8,090 nt of DNA from Clostridiales bacterium. Its GTDB lineage: Bacteria; Bacillota; Clostridia; Tissierellales; Sedimentibacteraceae. The notes under the pieces are model-generated. The model was not told the origin of the DNA, ran no database searches, and was given only the letters and a program-made list of their open reading frames with translations. Positions 1 through 6,945 of this stretch are shown piece by piece (within the stretch, counting starts at the first letter, position 1; each line of letters begins with the position of its first letter). The position numbers and the translations under genes are program-made. The stretch lies in contig DNNV01000014.1 of NCBI GenBank assembly GCA_003497505.1, positions 5,248 to 13,337 on the forward strand, written 5' to 3'.

Positions 1-122
1 TTTTGGATAAAAGGGCTAATGCCGATGTGGATATCAATGTTGACGGTGAAAAATGGTTTGAAGGAAAGTGGGGAACCAGAAGAAATAAAGGTGTAATAAG
101 GATAAACAAAATTATACGTTGA
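1..122 (+). CDS. fliM: Flagellar motor switch protein FliM, C-terminal end only
   Basis: This is the 3' end of a gene that begins before the window. The frame reading codons from position 3 gives about 39 residues and stops at TGA 120-122. The visible peptide (LDKRANADVDINVDGEKWFEG, then KWGTRRNKGVIRINKIIR) resembles the end of the FliM SpoA-type (FliN-like) domain, where a V-x-V-x-G...F-x-G-x-x-G pattern is followed by a short strand with consensus near 'xAVRI'. FliM is the C-ring protein whose missing N-terminus would bind CheY-P; this tail packs with FliN/FliY at the base of the rotor. The stop lies 10 nt before the fliY start, which fits the fliM-fliY pair of Firmicutes. The identification rests on a short tail plus context, so it is good but not certain. 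Confidence 0.85.
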   Translation, partial: LDKRANADVDINVDGEKWFEGKWGTRRNKGVIRINKIIR

Positions 123-126
123 GGAG
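121..126 (+). promoter_or_regulatory. Ribosome binding site of fliY
   Basis: GAGGAG lies 6 nt before ATG 133 and overlaps the last two bases of the fliM stop codon. It matters because it fixes the fliY start. In the fliY frame, a stop at 97-99 closes the reading frame upstream and no ATG, GTG or TTG occurs between that stop and 133, so the protein cannot extend further toward the N-terminus. Confidence 0.8.
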
Positions 127-132
127 CTATAT

Positions 133-1254
133 ATGTTAAACGAAAAAATATTTTCTGATATGGAACGGGATGTAATAGGAGAAGTAATGAATATAAGCTT
201 GGGCTCTTCTGCTACGTCACTGTCCTCGCTGCTTGGAAAACGGGTCGAAATAACAATACCGAAGGTTAATGTTATTGAAGCAAGGGATCTGAGCTATGAA
301 AACTTGGAGCCGGCAATCGGAGTTGAGATAAATTACGTTGAGGGCTTAACAGGTGTAAATCTGATGATATGGAAGAGGATGGATGCAAAATCCATTATAG
401 AAATACTTCTTGGTCAATCTATTCCGGATGATGAATTTGAGATGGATGAAATCAATACAAGTGCCATATGTGAGGTTATGAACCAGATGATGGGTTCCGC
501 AGCAACTGCATTATCGGATTTTCTTGGAAAACCAATCAATATTTCAACTCCGATGGCATATGAAATAGATGACAAAACAGAGTTTAAAAACAAATATTTC
601 ATGGACGATGATGTAATAGTTGCAGTGAGCTTTGAGCTTTTCATCGAAGGCAGTGTTCAAAGCCAGTTTATTAATGTAATGCCGGTATCTTTAGCAAAGG
701 ATATAATATCTAACTTCCTCAAGGGTGCGGATGTTGTAGAACATGAAGCCGGTGCAGTAGATGAGCAGCAGGTTGAATATGCCGTAAAAGGGAATAAGCA
801 GGAAATCTATGAAGAAGACGACGATGAAGAAGATGAATATGAGTATGAAGAAAAACCTTATGTGGAAAGAGTACCTGTAAAAAGCAGCATGCCTAAGAAA
901 ATAAAGCCTAGAAAAAAGGAGCAACAGCCTGTCAGCGTAAGAGCCATAGCGCTGGAAGAAATTGAGGGAGAGGATATGCTGTCTGACGAGCAGATGTCAA
1001 ACCTTGAATTAATACTGTCGGTTCCTCTGGAAATAAGCGTAGAAATAGGAAAAACCAAGAGACAGATAAAAGATATTCTCGAATTTGCTCAGGGTACAAT
1101 AATAGAGCTTGACAAGCAGGCAGGAGCACTGGTTGATATTATTGTCAACGGGCAGCTCATAGCAAAGGGTGAGGTTGTCGTTGTAAATGATAACTTTGGA
1201 GTAAGAATAGTCGAAATAGCAAAAAAAGATGAACTAATTAAAATAACATTATAA
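133..1254 (+). CDS. fliY: Flagellar motor switch phosphatase FliY (CheC-like domain plus FliN/SpoA domain)
   Basis: C-ring protein that combines a CheY-P phosphatase with a FliN-type rotor domain (373 residues, normal for the family). Residues about 8-200 form two CheC-like repeats. Each keeps the [D/S]-x3-E-x2-N catalytic pattern: D13/E17/N20 and S110/E114/N117, so both active centres look intact. The second sits in a strongly conserved NQMMGSAATALSDFLGK stretch. A low-complexity linker follows, first very acidic (about 227-242, EEDDDEEDEYEYEE), then basic (about 252-262, with PKKIKPRKK). Residues about 290-365 are the SpoA/FliN domain (VPLEISVEIGKTKRQIKDIL, then GEVVVVNDNFGVRI). The family role is to dephosphorylate CheY-P at the motor and build the C-ring with FliM. 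Unlike Bacillus FliY, it starts directly at the MERD segment and lacks the N-terminal peptide used there to bind CheY-P. The flanking fliM and cheY support the call. Confidence 0.96.
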   Translation: MLNEKIFSDMERDVIGEVMNISLGSSATSLSSLLGKRVEITIPKVNVIEARDLSYENLEPAIGVEINYVEGLTGVNLMIWKRMDAKSIIEILLGQSIPDDEFEMDEINTSAICEVMNQMMGSAATALSDFLGKPINISTPMAYEIDDKTEFKNKYFMDDDVIVAVSFELFIEGSVQSQFINVMPVSLAKDIISNFLKGADVVEHEAGAVDEQQVEYAVKGNKQEIYEEDDDEEDEYEYEEKPYVERVPVKSSMPKKIKPRKKEQQPVSVRAIALEEIEGEDMLSDEQMSNLELILSVPLEISVEIGKTKRQIKDILEFAQGTIIELDKQAGALVDIIVNGQLIAKGEVVVVNDNFGVRIVEIAKKDELIKITL

Positions 1255-1263
1255 GGAGTAAGT

Positions 1264-1268
1264 GGAGG
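1264..1268 (+). promoter_or_regulatory. Ribosome binding site of cheY
   Basis: GGAGG is placed 5 nt before ATG 1274 and decides the cheY start. An in-frame GTG at 1262 also has an AAGGAG (1253-1258) before it, but only 3 nt away. Starting there would add four residues (MEEK) outside the normal CheY fold, so ATG 1274 is preferred. Confidence 0.75.
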
Positions 1269-1273
1269 AAAAA

Positions 1274-1636
1274 ATGGAAGGTAAAATATTAATAGTTGAT
1301 GATGCCGCATTTATGAGAATGATGATTAAGGATACGCTGAAAAAGAACGGTTATGAAAATTTGCTTGAGAGCCCTGATGGAGAGATAGCTGTTCAGATGT
1401 ATAAGGCGGAAAAACCTGATCTGGTTATAATGGACATTACAATGCCAAATAAAAACGGACTTGAGGCCCTGAAGGAAATAAAGGAAATGGACCCAAACGC
1501 CAAAATTGTAATGTGCTCAGCTATGGGACAGGAGTCAATGGTTGTGGAAGCAATAAGAAGCGGTGCTAAGGACTTCATTGTAAAGCCATTTAAGGCTGAC
1601 AGAGTGCTTAAAACAGTTCAAGGTATACTTGGATAG
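1274..1636 (+). CDS. cheY: Chemotaxis response regulator CheY
   Basis: Stand-alone receiver domain of 120 residues, the usual CheY size, with no output domain. It is phosphorylated by CheA (not in this window) and then binds the flagellar switch to change rotation or run behaviour. All receiver landmarks are present: the acidic pair D9-D10 for Mg2+, the phospho-acceptor D54 in VIMDITMPNKNG, the switch residue S82 in MCSAMGQ, the aromatic switch position F101 (Tyr in E. coli) and K104 in IVKPF. The start is ATG 1274, chosen by the GGAGG 5 nt upstream; a GTG at 1262 is a weaker alternative. It sits between fliY, which probably acts as its phosphatase, and the export genes, as in Bacillus and Clostridia. 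Its TAG stop is followed, in the same reading frame, by fliO. Confidence 0.97.
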   Translation: MEGKILIVDDAAFMRMMIKDTLKKNGYENLLESPDGEIAVQMYKAEKPDLVIMDITMPNKNGLEALKEIKEMDPNAKIVMCSAMGQESMVVEAIRSGAKDFIVKPFKADRVLKTVQGILG

Positions 1637-1639
1637 GGG

Positions 1640-1972
1640 CTGATTAGAATAAAGGATATTTTATCGCTTATACTTTCGATTGCAGGTATAGCCATTGTGC
1701 TTGTTTTAACCTATTACAGCACAAAATGGCTTTCGACAAAGACCAATTTAACATTAAGGTCAAAATACATTAGCATTGTGGACAGGATAATGCTGGGACA
1801 AAGTAATTTTCTTGCCATTGCTGAAATAGACGGAAAGTTTTATCTGTTGGGCATCACTGAAAAGGGCATAAATATTTTAAAGGAACTAGATAACTTTAAG
1901 CCTTCCGAGGGTGCTATCTTGGAAAAACAGGCAGATTTCAGCAAGATGCTGGACAAGTTTTTGAAAAAATAA
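1640..1972 (+). CDS. fliO: Flagellar biosynthesis protein FliO, start codon uncertain
   Basis: Small single-pass membrane protein, about 110 residues if read from CTG 1640. The family helps assemble the FliP ring of the flagellar export gate. An N-terminal hydrophobic helix (DILSLILSIAGIAIVLVL, about residues 6-23) is followed by YYSTKWLSTKTN, which fits the FliO pattern, then a small cytoplasmic domain (VDRIMLGQSNFLAIAEIDGK, FYLLGITEKGINIL) and an amphipathic C-terminus. The position between cheY and fliP is the conserved fliO (Bacillus fliZ) place. The start is odd: the first ATG/GTG/TTG is GTG 1697, which would cut the membrane helix roughly in half. Upstream to the cheY TAG (1634-1636, same frame) only CTG 1640, ATT 1643, ATA 1649 and similar codons occur. 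I place the start at 1640 as the longest reading after the stop; ATT 1643 or ATA 1649 are equally possible. The family call is fairly sure; the 5' end is not. Confidence 0.8.
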   Translation: MIRIKDILSLILSIAGIAIVLVLTYYSTKWLSTKTNLTLRSKYISIVDRIMLGQSNFLAIAEIDGKFYLLGITEKGINILKELDNFKPSEGAILEKQADFSKMLDKFLKK

Positions 1973-1988
1973 CCTTGCGAGAACAGAA

Positions 1989-2735
1989 ATGATTAAATAC
2001 TTAAAAAAATATAGATTTATAACAATTGTGATTTTAATGATGCTTGCCAGAATAAAGACAGCATATGGCGGAGTCATAAACATGGACATAAACGGTAATG
2101 CGGCAGAAACAGTGGAGATTTTAGTTCTTCTTACTGTTATGACGCTTCTACCGTCAATATTGATAATGATGACATCATTCACAAGAATAATTATTGTACT
2201 GTCATTTTTAAAAAATGCCATGGGACTTCAACAGACGCCCCCAAACCAGGTATTGGTGGGAATTGCACTGCTTCTGACACTGTTCGTAATGTCTCCGGTA
2301 ATAGATGAAATAAATACGACGGCATATGAACCGTATAAAAACGAAGAGATAACACAGAAGGAATTTTATGACAAAGCATCACGGCCGCTGAAGGTATGGA
2401 TGCTTAAGCAGACAGGAAAAAGTGAGCTTCAGATGTTTACGGACATGGCAAACAGTGAGGAAATAAATAATGCCGAGAATGTGGGAGAGCTTCCTATAAC
2501 AGTAATTATACCGTCCTTTATAACCAGCGAGCTGAAAAGGGCATTTATAATAGGATTTTTGCTCTACATACCGTTTTTGGTTATCGATATGATAGTATCC
2601 AGTGTGCTTATGTCAATGGGAATGATGATGTTGCCACCTGTAATGATTTCAATGCCATTCAAGATACTGCTGTTTGTCATTGTGGACGGATGGTCGCTTC
2701 TGTTTAAGACGCTGGTTACAACTTTTAATTTTTAA
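1989..2735 (+). CDS. fliP: Flagellar export gate protein FliP
   Basis: Core membrane protein of the flagellar type III export gate. In the known system five FliP copies with one FliR and four FliQ form the channel at the MS-ring centre. The 248-residue length is typical. Residues 1-27 look like a signal peptide (basic MIKYLKKYR, hydrophobic ITIVILMMLA, possible cleavage after TAYG), as expected because FliP is normally cleaved. The conserved core follows: TLLPSILIMMTSFTRIIIVL, then FLKNAMGLQQTPPNQVLVG. The FliP signature PFLVIDMIVSSVLMSMGMMM (starting near P195) and the LPPVMISMPFKILLFV segment identify the family without doubt. The Shine-Dalgarno site is weak (only GAGA-like sequence before ATG 1989), so translation may be coupled to fliO, which ends 16 nt upstream. 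Confidence 0.97.
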   Translation: MIKYLKKYRFITIVILMMLARIKTAYGGVINMDINGNAAETVEILVLLTVMTLLPSILIMMTSFTRIIIVLSFLKNAMGLQQTPPNQVLVGIALLLTLFVMSPVIDEINTTAYEPYKNEEITQKEFYDKASRPLKVWMLKQTGKSELQMFTDMANSEEINNAENVGELPITVIIPSFITSELKRAFIIGFLLYIPFLVIDMIVSSVLMSMGMMMLPPVMISMPFKILLFVIVDGWSLLFKTLVTTFNF

Positions 2736-2750
2736 CCATAGGAGAAAAGC

Positions 2751-3017
2751 ATGAGCATTTCACTTACAATGGAGATAATGCAGGCTGCCGCCGCCACGGC
2801 AATCAAGATTGGAGCGCCGATTTTGATTGTAAGCTTGATAATCGGACTGGTAATAGCAGTATTTCAGGCAGCAACCCAAATACATGAGCAGACGTTGACG
2901 TTTGTTCCGAAGCTTTTTATTACGGCAATAATACTTATAATGGCGGGACCATGGATGATGGAAGTAATGGCTGACTTTACATACTACATATTTGAGCTGA
3001 TGCTTACGGTTCATTGA
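2751..3017 (+). CDS. fliQ: Flagellar export gate protein FliQ
   Basis: Small (88 residues) membrane subunit of the FliPQR export channel. It has two hydrophobic helices, about residues 20-37 and 52-75, joined by the family hallmark VFQAATQIHEQTLTFVPK (residues 37-54). The length matches the usual 85-90 residues. A good AGGAGA site (2740-2745) precedes ATG 2751. The gene follows fliP by 15 nt and precedes fliR by 10 nt, the invariant fliP-fliQ-fliR order. In known structures FliQ packs around the outside of the FliP-FliR core. Nothing unusual is seen. Confidence 0.97.
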   Translation: MSISLTMEIMQAAAATAIKIGAPILIVSLIIGLVIAVFQAATQIHEQTLTFVPKLFITAIILIMAGPWMMEVMADFTYYIFELMLTVH

Positions 3018-3027
3018 CGGAGATTGT

Positions 3028-3798
3028 ATGGAACTTTCAGGAGATTTAACGTATTTTTTATTAATATTGGCGCGAATGAGCGGTTGTGTGTTTTTCAATC
3101 AGATATTTGGAAGAGGAAATCTTCCTATGTCACTTAAAACGGGCATAAGCTTGTTTTTAACCATAACTGTGTACGGCATGATGCCACCTCAGGGAGATAT
3201 GGCAGTGGGTTCAATTATAGAATATGCCGTACTTATAGCCAAGGAATTATTTTTGGGTTACATAATAGGCTACATTATAAGCCTGTTTTTTTCTACAGTT
3301 GTAATAAGCGGCGAAATACTGGACATGCAGATGGGCATGTCAATGTCTAAGATATACGATCCACACAGCAATTTGTCGATGGGTATATCCGGAAGCTTCC
3401 TGAATATTATTCTTCTGCTGGTGTTCTTCGGAGCAGATGGACACCTGACGCTTATACATATATTTATTACTTCATGTAAAATGATAGGAATAGGAAAATT
3501 TTCAATACCACACGACCTGTTTTACAGCATGGTGGAAATGTTTCAGGAAATACTCATACTTGCTCTGAAGCTTGCCATGCCTGTTATAGCTGTTGAAATA
3601 ATACTTGAATCAGGTATTGGAATATTGATGAAGGCAATTCCCCAGATACAGGTTTTCTCTGTAAATGTCCAACTTAAAATTTTAGCTGGGCTTATGCTGA
3701 TAATAGTTTTGATACCTGTGTTTGCAACATTTATAGACAAAACGATAACATTGATGTTTGATACTATGAGAAACAGCTTAAGTATGTTGATAACATAG
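3028..3798 (+). CDS. fliR: Flagellar export gate protein FliR
   Basis: Polytopic membrane protein of 256 residues, normal for FliR, which is present once in the FliP5-FliQ4-FliR1 export channel. Family landmarks are in order: LARMSGCVFFNQIFGRGNLP near the N-terminus, GEILDMQMGMSMSKIYDPHS beginning at G95, a GADGHLTLI segment, and PQIQVFSVNVQLKILAGL beginning at P205, followed by a last hydrophobic helix. GGAG (3019-3022) lies 5 nt before ATG 3028. In some clostridia fliR is fused to flhB; here they are two separate genes, with the fliR TAG ending 8 nt before flhB ATG 3807. Confidence 0.96.
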   Translation: MELSGDLTYFLLILARMSGCVFFNQIFGRGNLPMSLKTGISLFLTITVYGMMPPQGDMAVGSIIEYAVLIAKELFLGYIIGYIISLFFSTVVISGEILDMQMGMSMSKIYDPHSNLSMGISGSFLNIILLLVFFGADGHLTLIHIFITSCKMIGIGKFSIPHDLFYSMVEMFQEILILALKLAMPVIAVEIILESGIGILMKAIPQIQVFSVNVQLKILAGLMLIIVLIPVFATFIDKTITLMFDTMRNSLSMLIT

Positions 3799-3806
3799 AG
3801 GGATAT

Positions 3807-4865
3807 ATGGCAGGCGAAGATAAAACCGAAAAGGCCTCCCCCAAGAAGCGGAAGGACGAAAGGAAAAAGGGAAATATTTTTCAAAGTAAAGACGTGGTAA
3901 CCGTGGGAGTAATTGCGGTATCCTTTACCATACTTAGATTCTGGTCCTCACATATTTACAGATACACATCAGATGTGTTGTATAAATATATTTCTCTTAT
4001 GCCTTCAACTCACAGCATAACAGATACATTTGTAGTCATGACACTTAAGGACATAGCCTTTGCAGTCTTTGCCTCAGGCGGACTCCTGATGGCAGCGGTT
4101 ATACTTTCAACAGTGGTTTTTACAGGGGCGCAGACGAGATTTTTGATTACAAGAGAAAATATAAAGTTCAAATTTTCAAAGCTGAATCCGCTGTCTGGCA
4201 TAAAAAGGATGTTCTCACTCCGTGCCGTTGTGGATGTGCTGAAAAATTTGATTAAAATAACAATATTGGGATATGTGATTTATTCATCCATCATAGACAG
4301 GCTGCTGCAGGTGCCTAAGCTGTCCTCAGTAAGTCTGCTGTCGGGAATCGAATTTATATCATCCTCAATAATGGCTATTATAAAAAGTGTGATAATAGCA
4401 TTCGCGGCAATTTCGGCATTTGATTTCTTCTATTCTTGGTGGGAATATGAGAAAAAGATTATGATGAGCAAGCAGGAAGTCAAAGAAGAGTACAAGCAGC
4501 TGGAGGGAAATCCTCAGATTAAGGGAAAAATCAAGGAAAAGCAGCGGGCCATGTCAATGTCAAGAATGATGCAGCAGGTACCGAAGGCGGATGTAATAGT
4601 AAGAAACCCAACGCACTATGCTGTAGCCATTAAATATGATATTGAAAAAGACAATGCACCTGTAGTTGTAGCCAAGGGAATGGATGAGCTTGCATTGAGG
4701 ATAATCGGTAAGGCAGAGGAGCACAGCATCAGTATTGTTGAAAATGTTCCTCTTGCCAGAGCATTGTATGCCGGTGCGGAGCTAAACAGGGAAATACCGT
4801 TGGAATATTATGAACCGGTTGCAGAAATACTGGCATGGGTTTACAGGATTAAGAAAAAAGGATAA
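3807..4865 (+). CDS. flhB: Flagellar export switch protein FlhB
   Basis: Membrane protein (352 residues) that changes export specificity from rod/hook to filament substrates. The N-terminus (AGEDKTEKASPKKRKDERKKG) is the conserved basic cytoplasmic lead. Four hydrophobic stretches follow, at about residues 30-48, 83-109, 147-163 and 183-208. The conserved cytoplasmic linker then starts at WWEYEKKIMMSKQEVKEEYK with the E-G-NP-QIKGKI element. The autocleavage motif N-P-T-H is intact at residues 267-270 (VIVRNPTHYAVAIKYD), so cleavage between N267 and P268 is expected. The C-terminal part (VVAKGMDELA, then ENVPLARALYAG) is typical, and the tail ends with basic IKKKG. GAGGGA (3798-3803) serves as ribosome binding site before ATG 3807. 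The gene is followed after only 5 nt by flhA. Confidence 0.98.
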   Translation: MAGEDKTEKASPKKRKDERKKGNIFQSKDVVTVGVIAVSFTILRFWSSHIYRYTSDVLYKYISLMPSTHSITDTFVVMTLKDIAFAVFASGGLLMAAVILSTVVFTGAQTRFLITRENIKFKFSKLNPLSGIKRMFSLRAVVDVLKNLIKITILGYVIYSSIIDRLLQVPKLSSVSLLSGIEFISSSIMAIIKSVIIAFAAISAFDFFYSWWEYEKKIMMSKQEVKEEYKQLEGNPQIKGKIKEKQRAMSMSRMMQQVPKADVIVRNPTHYAVAIKYDIEKDNAPVVVAKGMDELALRIIGKAEEHSISIVENVPLARALYAGAELNREIPLEYYEPVAEILAWVYRIKKKG

Positions 4866-4870
4866 CTATA

Positions 4871-6928
4871 ATGAGAAGCATATTAAATAATTCTATTTCT
4901 CTATTTATAATTGCAGTAGTGCTTATGATAATAATTCCATTACCTCCGTTTATACTGGACTTAATGTTTATTATCAATATAGCGGTTTCAATAATCATAC
5001 TGCTAACAACTATGTATATAAAAGAGGCTCTTGAATTTTCTGTATTTCCGTCTCTTTTGCTCATAACCACGCTGTTCAGGCTTTCGCTGAACGTTTCTTC
5101 AACCAGGCTTATATTGACGAACGGCGGGCATGCGGGAGCTGTAATAGCAACATTCGGTAATTTTGTTCTGCAGGGCAGTGCTGTAGTAGGATTTATAATA
5201 TTTCTGATTATAGTGCTAGTACAGTTTATAGTAATTACTAAGGGTGCAGAAAGAGTTGCAGAGGTTACAGCGAGATTTACACTTGATGCAATGCCGGGTA
5301 AGCAAATGGCAATTGATGCCGACCTCAGCTCCGGTATTATTACAGAGCAAGAGGCGAAGAAAAGAAGGAGTAATATTCAGAGAGAAGCAGATTTCTATGG
5401 GGCCATGGATGGTGCCACAAAATTTGTTAAGGGCGATTCCATAATGTCCATTGTCATAACCGGCATAAACTTTGTGGGCGGTGTGATCATAGGAATGGTA
5501 CAGGGCGGAAGCACATTCACAGAAGTGCTCCAGACATATTCAATAGCAACCGTGGGCGACGGGTTAGTTTCGCAGATACCTGCGCTTCTCATATCCACGG
5601 CAACAAGCATGATAGTAACAAGGGCCGCATCTGAATCAAGCCTCAATGTGGACCTGACAAATCAAATAAAGTCACAGCCTTTGGTTCTGATAATATCAGG
5701 TATAGTAATTTTGTCCATGGCAGCAATTCCTGGATTTCCCAAACTTCAGGTTGTTTCAATGGCAGCGGTATTCATATTTTTAGGCAGCAGGCTGCTGAAA
5801 ACAAATTCTGCATCAATTGCCGCAGAGTATGAGGACGAAGAGGTTCATGAGGCAAGAAGTGCCGAATCAGAAGATGATTATTTCAGAAATATTGATAATA
5901 TATATGAACTTATTCAGATAGACCCTATTGAAATGGAAGTTGGCTACAGCTTAATACCGCTGGTGGACGAATCCAGCGGTGGTAATTTTGTTGACAGGGT
6001 GGTTATGTTCAGGCGGCAGTTTGCACAGGAAATGGGAATGGTTGTTCCATCGGTGAGACTGAGGGACAATGGATACCTCAATCCAAACGAATATGTTATA
6101 AAGCTCAAGGGAGAAGAGGTTGCCAGAGGTGAAATATTGGTCGAATACTATCTTGCTCTGGACCCGGGCAGCTTAACCGGAGAAGTGGACGGAATTGAGA
6201 CTATAGAGCCTGCATACGGAATACCAAGCAAATGGATTACAAAGGATAAGAAGGAAATCGCTGAAATATACGGTTATACGGTAATTGATCCGCTGTCGGT
6301 TCTCATAACTCACCTGTCGGAGATTATCAGAGTCCATGCTCATGAATTGCTGTCTAGGCAGGATTTGAACCAGCTTCTGGCAAATATGAAAAAAGGTAAT
6401 GAGCTTCTTGTTGATGAGGTAGTGCCTTCCATATTGTCACACGGCAATCTTCAGAAAATACTGGGAAACTTGTTGCGTGAGGGCATACCTATAAAGGATT
6501 TGGATACAATTCTTGAAACAATAAGCGATTACGGAACGTCGGTTAAGGATACAGAAATGCTTACGGAATATGTTCGTCAGGCATTAAAGAGGACAATTAC
6601 ACACAAATGGTCTGAAGGTGGACAGATAAGAGTTATCACACTGAGCACAGATGTTGAGAAACTTATAATCAACGCTATAAGTAAGACGGATAAATCCTCT
6701 TATTTATCTATTGATCCCGATCTGATGCAAAAATTGGTGGGACAGCTCATAGAGCAAATAAACAGGCTTAAGAGCGAAATAAGCATACCAATTATTCTAA
6801 CATCACCATTTGTGAGAGGATATTTCAGAAAGCTTTTGGATCAGTTTTATCCAAAGGCAGTTGTATTGTCCTTCAATGAAATTGACAATTCTGTTCAGAT
6901 ACAGGCATTAGGTAATATAGGAATTTAG
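4871..6928 (+). CDS. flhA: Flagellar export gate protein FlhA
   Basis: Largest export-gate membrane protein (685 residues, usual 670-700). It forms a nonameric ring whose cytoplasmic part docks chaperone-substrate complexes. The N-terminal ~310 residues carry the multi-helix membrane domain with RLSLNVSSTRLIL (from R70) and the FHIPEP signature RVAEVTARFTLDAMPGKQMA (from R128, continuing to D151). D139 in this motif corresponds to a conserved acidic position tied to proton-driven export in studied homologues. An acidic linker (about 319-343) leads to the cytoplasmic domain, which includes EVDGIETIEPAYGIPSKWI, VIDPLSVLITHLSEIIR and the conserved C-terminal stretch ILTSPFVRGYFRKLLDQFYP. An AAAGGA-like site overlaps the end of flhB, so translation is probably coupled. 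No truncation or frameshift is seen. In Bacillus the next genes would be flhF and flhG; here sigD follows. Confidence 0.98.
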   Translation: MRSILNNSISLFIIAVVLMIIIPLPPFILDLMFIINIAVSIIILLTTMYIKEALEFSVFPSLLLITTLFRLSLNVSSTRLILTNGGHAGAVIATFGNFVLQGSAVVGFIIFLIIVLVQFIVITKGAERVAEVTARFTLDAMPGKQMAIDADLSSGIITEQEAKKRRSNIQREADFYGAMDGATKFVKGDSIMSIVITGINFVGGVIIGMVQGGSTFTEVLQTYSIATVGDGLVSQIPALLISTATSMIVTRAASESSLNVDLTNQIKSQPLVLIISGIVILSMAAIPGFPKLQVVSMAAVFIFLGSRLLKTNSASIAAEYEDEEVHEARSAESEDDYFRNIDNIYELIQIDPIEMEVGYSLIPLVDESSGGNFVDRVVMFRRQFAQEMGMVVPSVRLRDNGYLNPNEYVIKLKGEEVARGEILVEYYLALDPGSLTGEVDGIETIEPAYGIPSKWITKDKKEIAEIYGYTVIDPLSVLITHLSEIIRVHAHELLSRQDLNQLLANMKKGNELLVDEVVPSILSHGNLQKILGNLLREGIPIKDLDTILETISDYGTSVKDTEMLTEYVRQALKRTITHKWSEGGQIRVITLSTDVEKLIINAISKTDKSSYLSIDPDLMQKLVGQLIEQINRLKSEISIPIILTSPFVRGYFRKLLDQFYPKAVVLSFNEIDNSVQIQALGNIGI

Positions 6929-6931
6929 ATG

Positions 6932-6937
6932 AAAGAG
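6932..6937 (+). promoter_or_regulatory. Ribosome binding site of sigD
   Basis: AAAGAG, inside the sequence GAAAGAGTGA that pairs well with the 16S rRNA tail, ends 8 nt before ATG 6946. It argues for ATG 6946 over ATG 6940 (only 2 nt away) and over GTG 6937 (overlapping it). The start remains an inference, and the three choices differ by no more than three residues. Confidence 0.6.
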
Positions 6938-6945
6938 TGATGCAT

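Noticed and set aside
8..28. TAAA followed by GCCGATGT, resembling a SigD promoter
   Set aside because: The spacer is only 9 nt, whereas SigD/FliA promoters need about 15-16, and the site lies inside the fliM coding sequence.
691..924. Minus-strand reading frame opposite the fliY linker
   Set aside because: It is the complement of the low-complexity acidic/basic linker of fliY and has no ribosome binding site or recognisable domain.
1262..1636. Longer cheY starting at GTG 1262
   Set aside because: The stronger GGAGG site is well placed for ATG 1274, and the extra MEEK residues lie outside the normal CheY fold.
1886..2221. Minus-strand 111-codon reading frame across the fliO-fliP junction
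   Set aside because: It is antisense to two well supported genes; its hydrophobic character reflects the complement of membrane-helix codons.
3790..3810. Possible fliR-flhB fusion
   Set aside because: Such fusions are known in some clostridia, but here fliR ends in a TAG and flhB has its own ribosome binding site and ATG.
5244..5444. Plus-strand reading frame of 66 codons inside flhA
   Set aside because: It overlaps the most conserved FHIPEP signature of flhA in another frame and encodes nothing recognisable.
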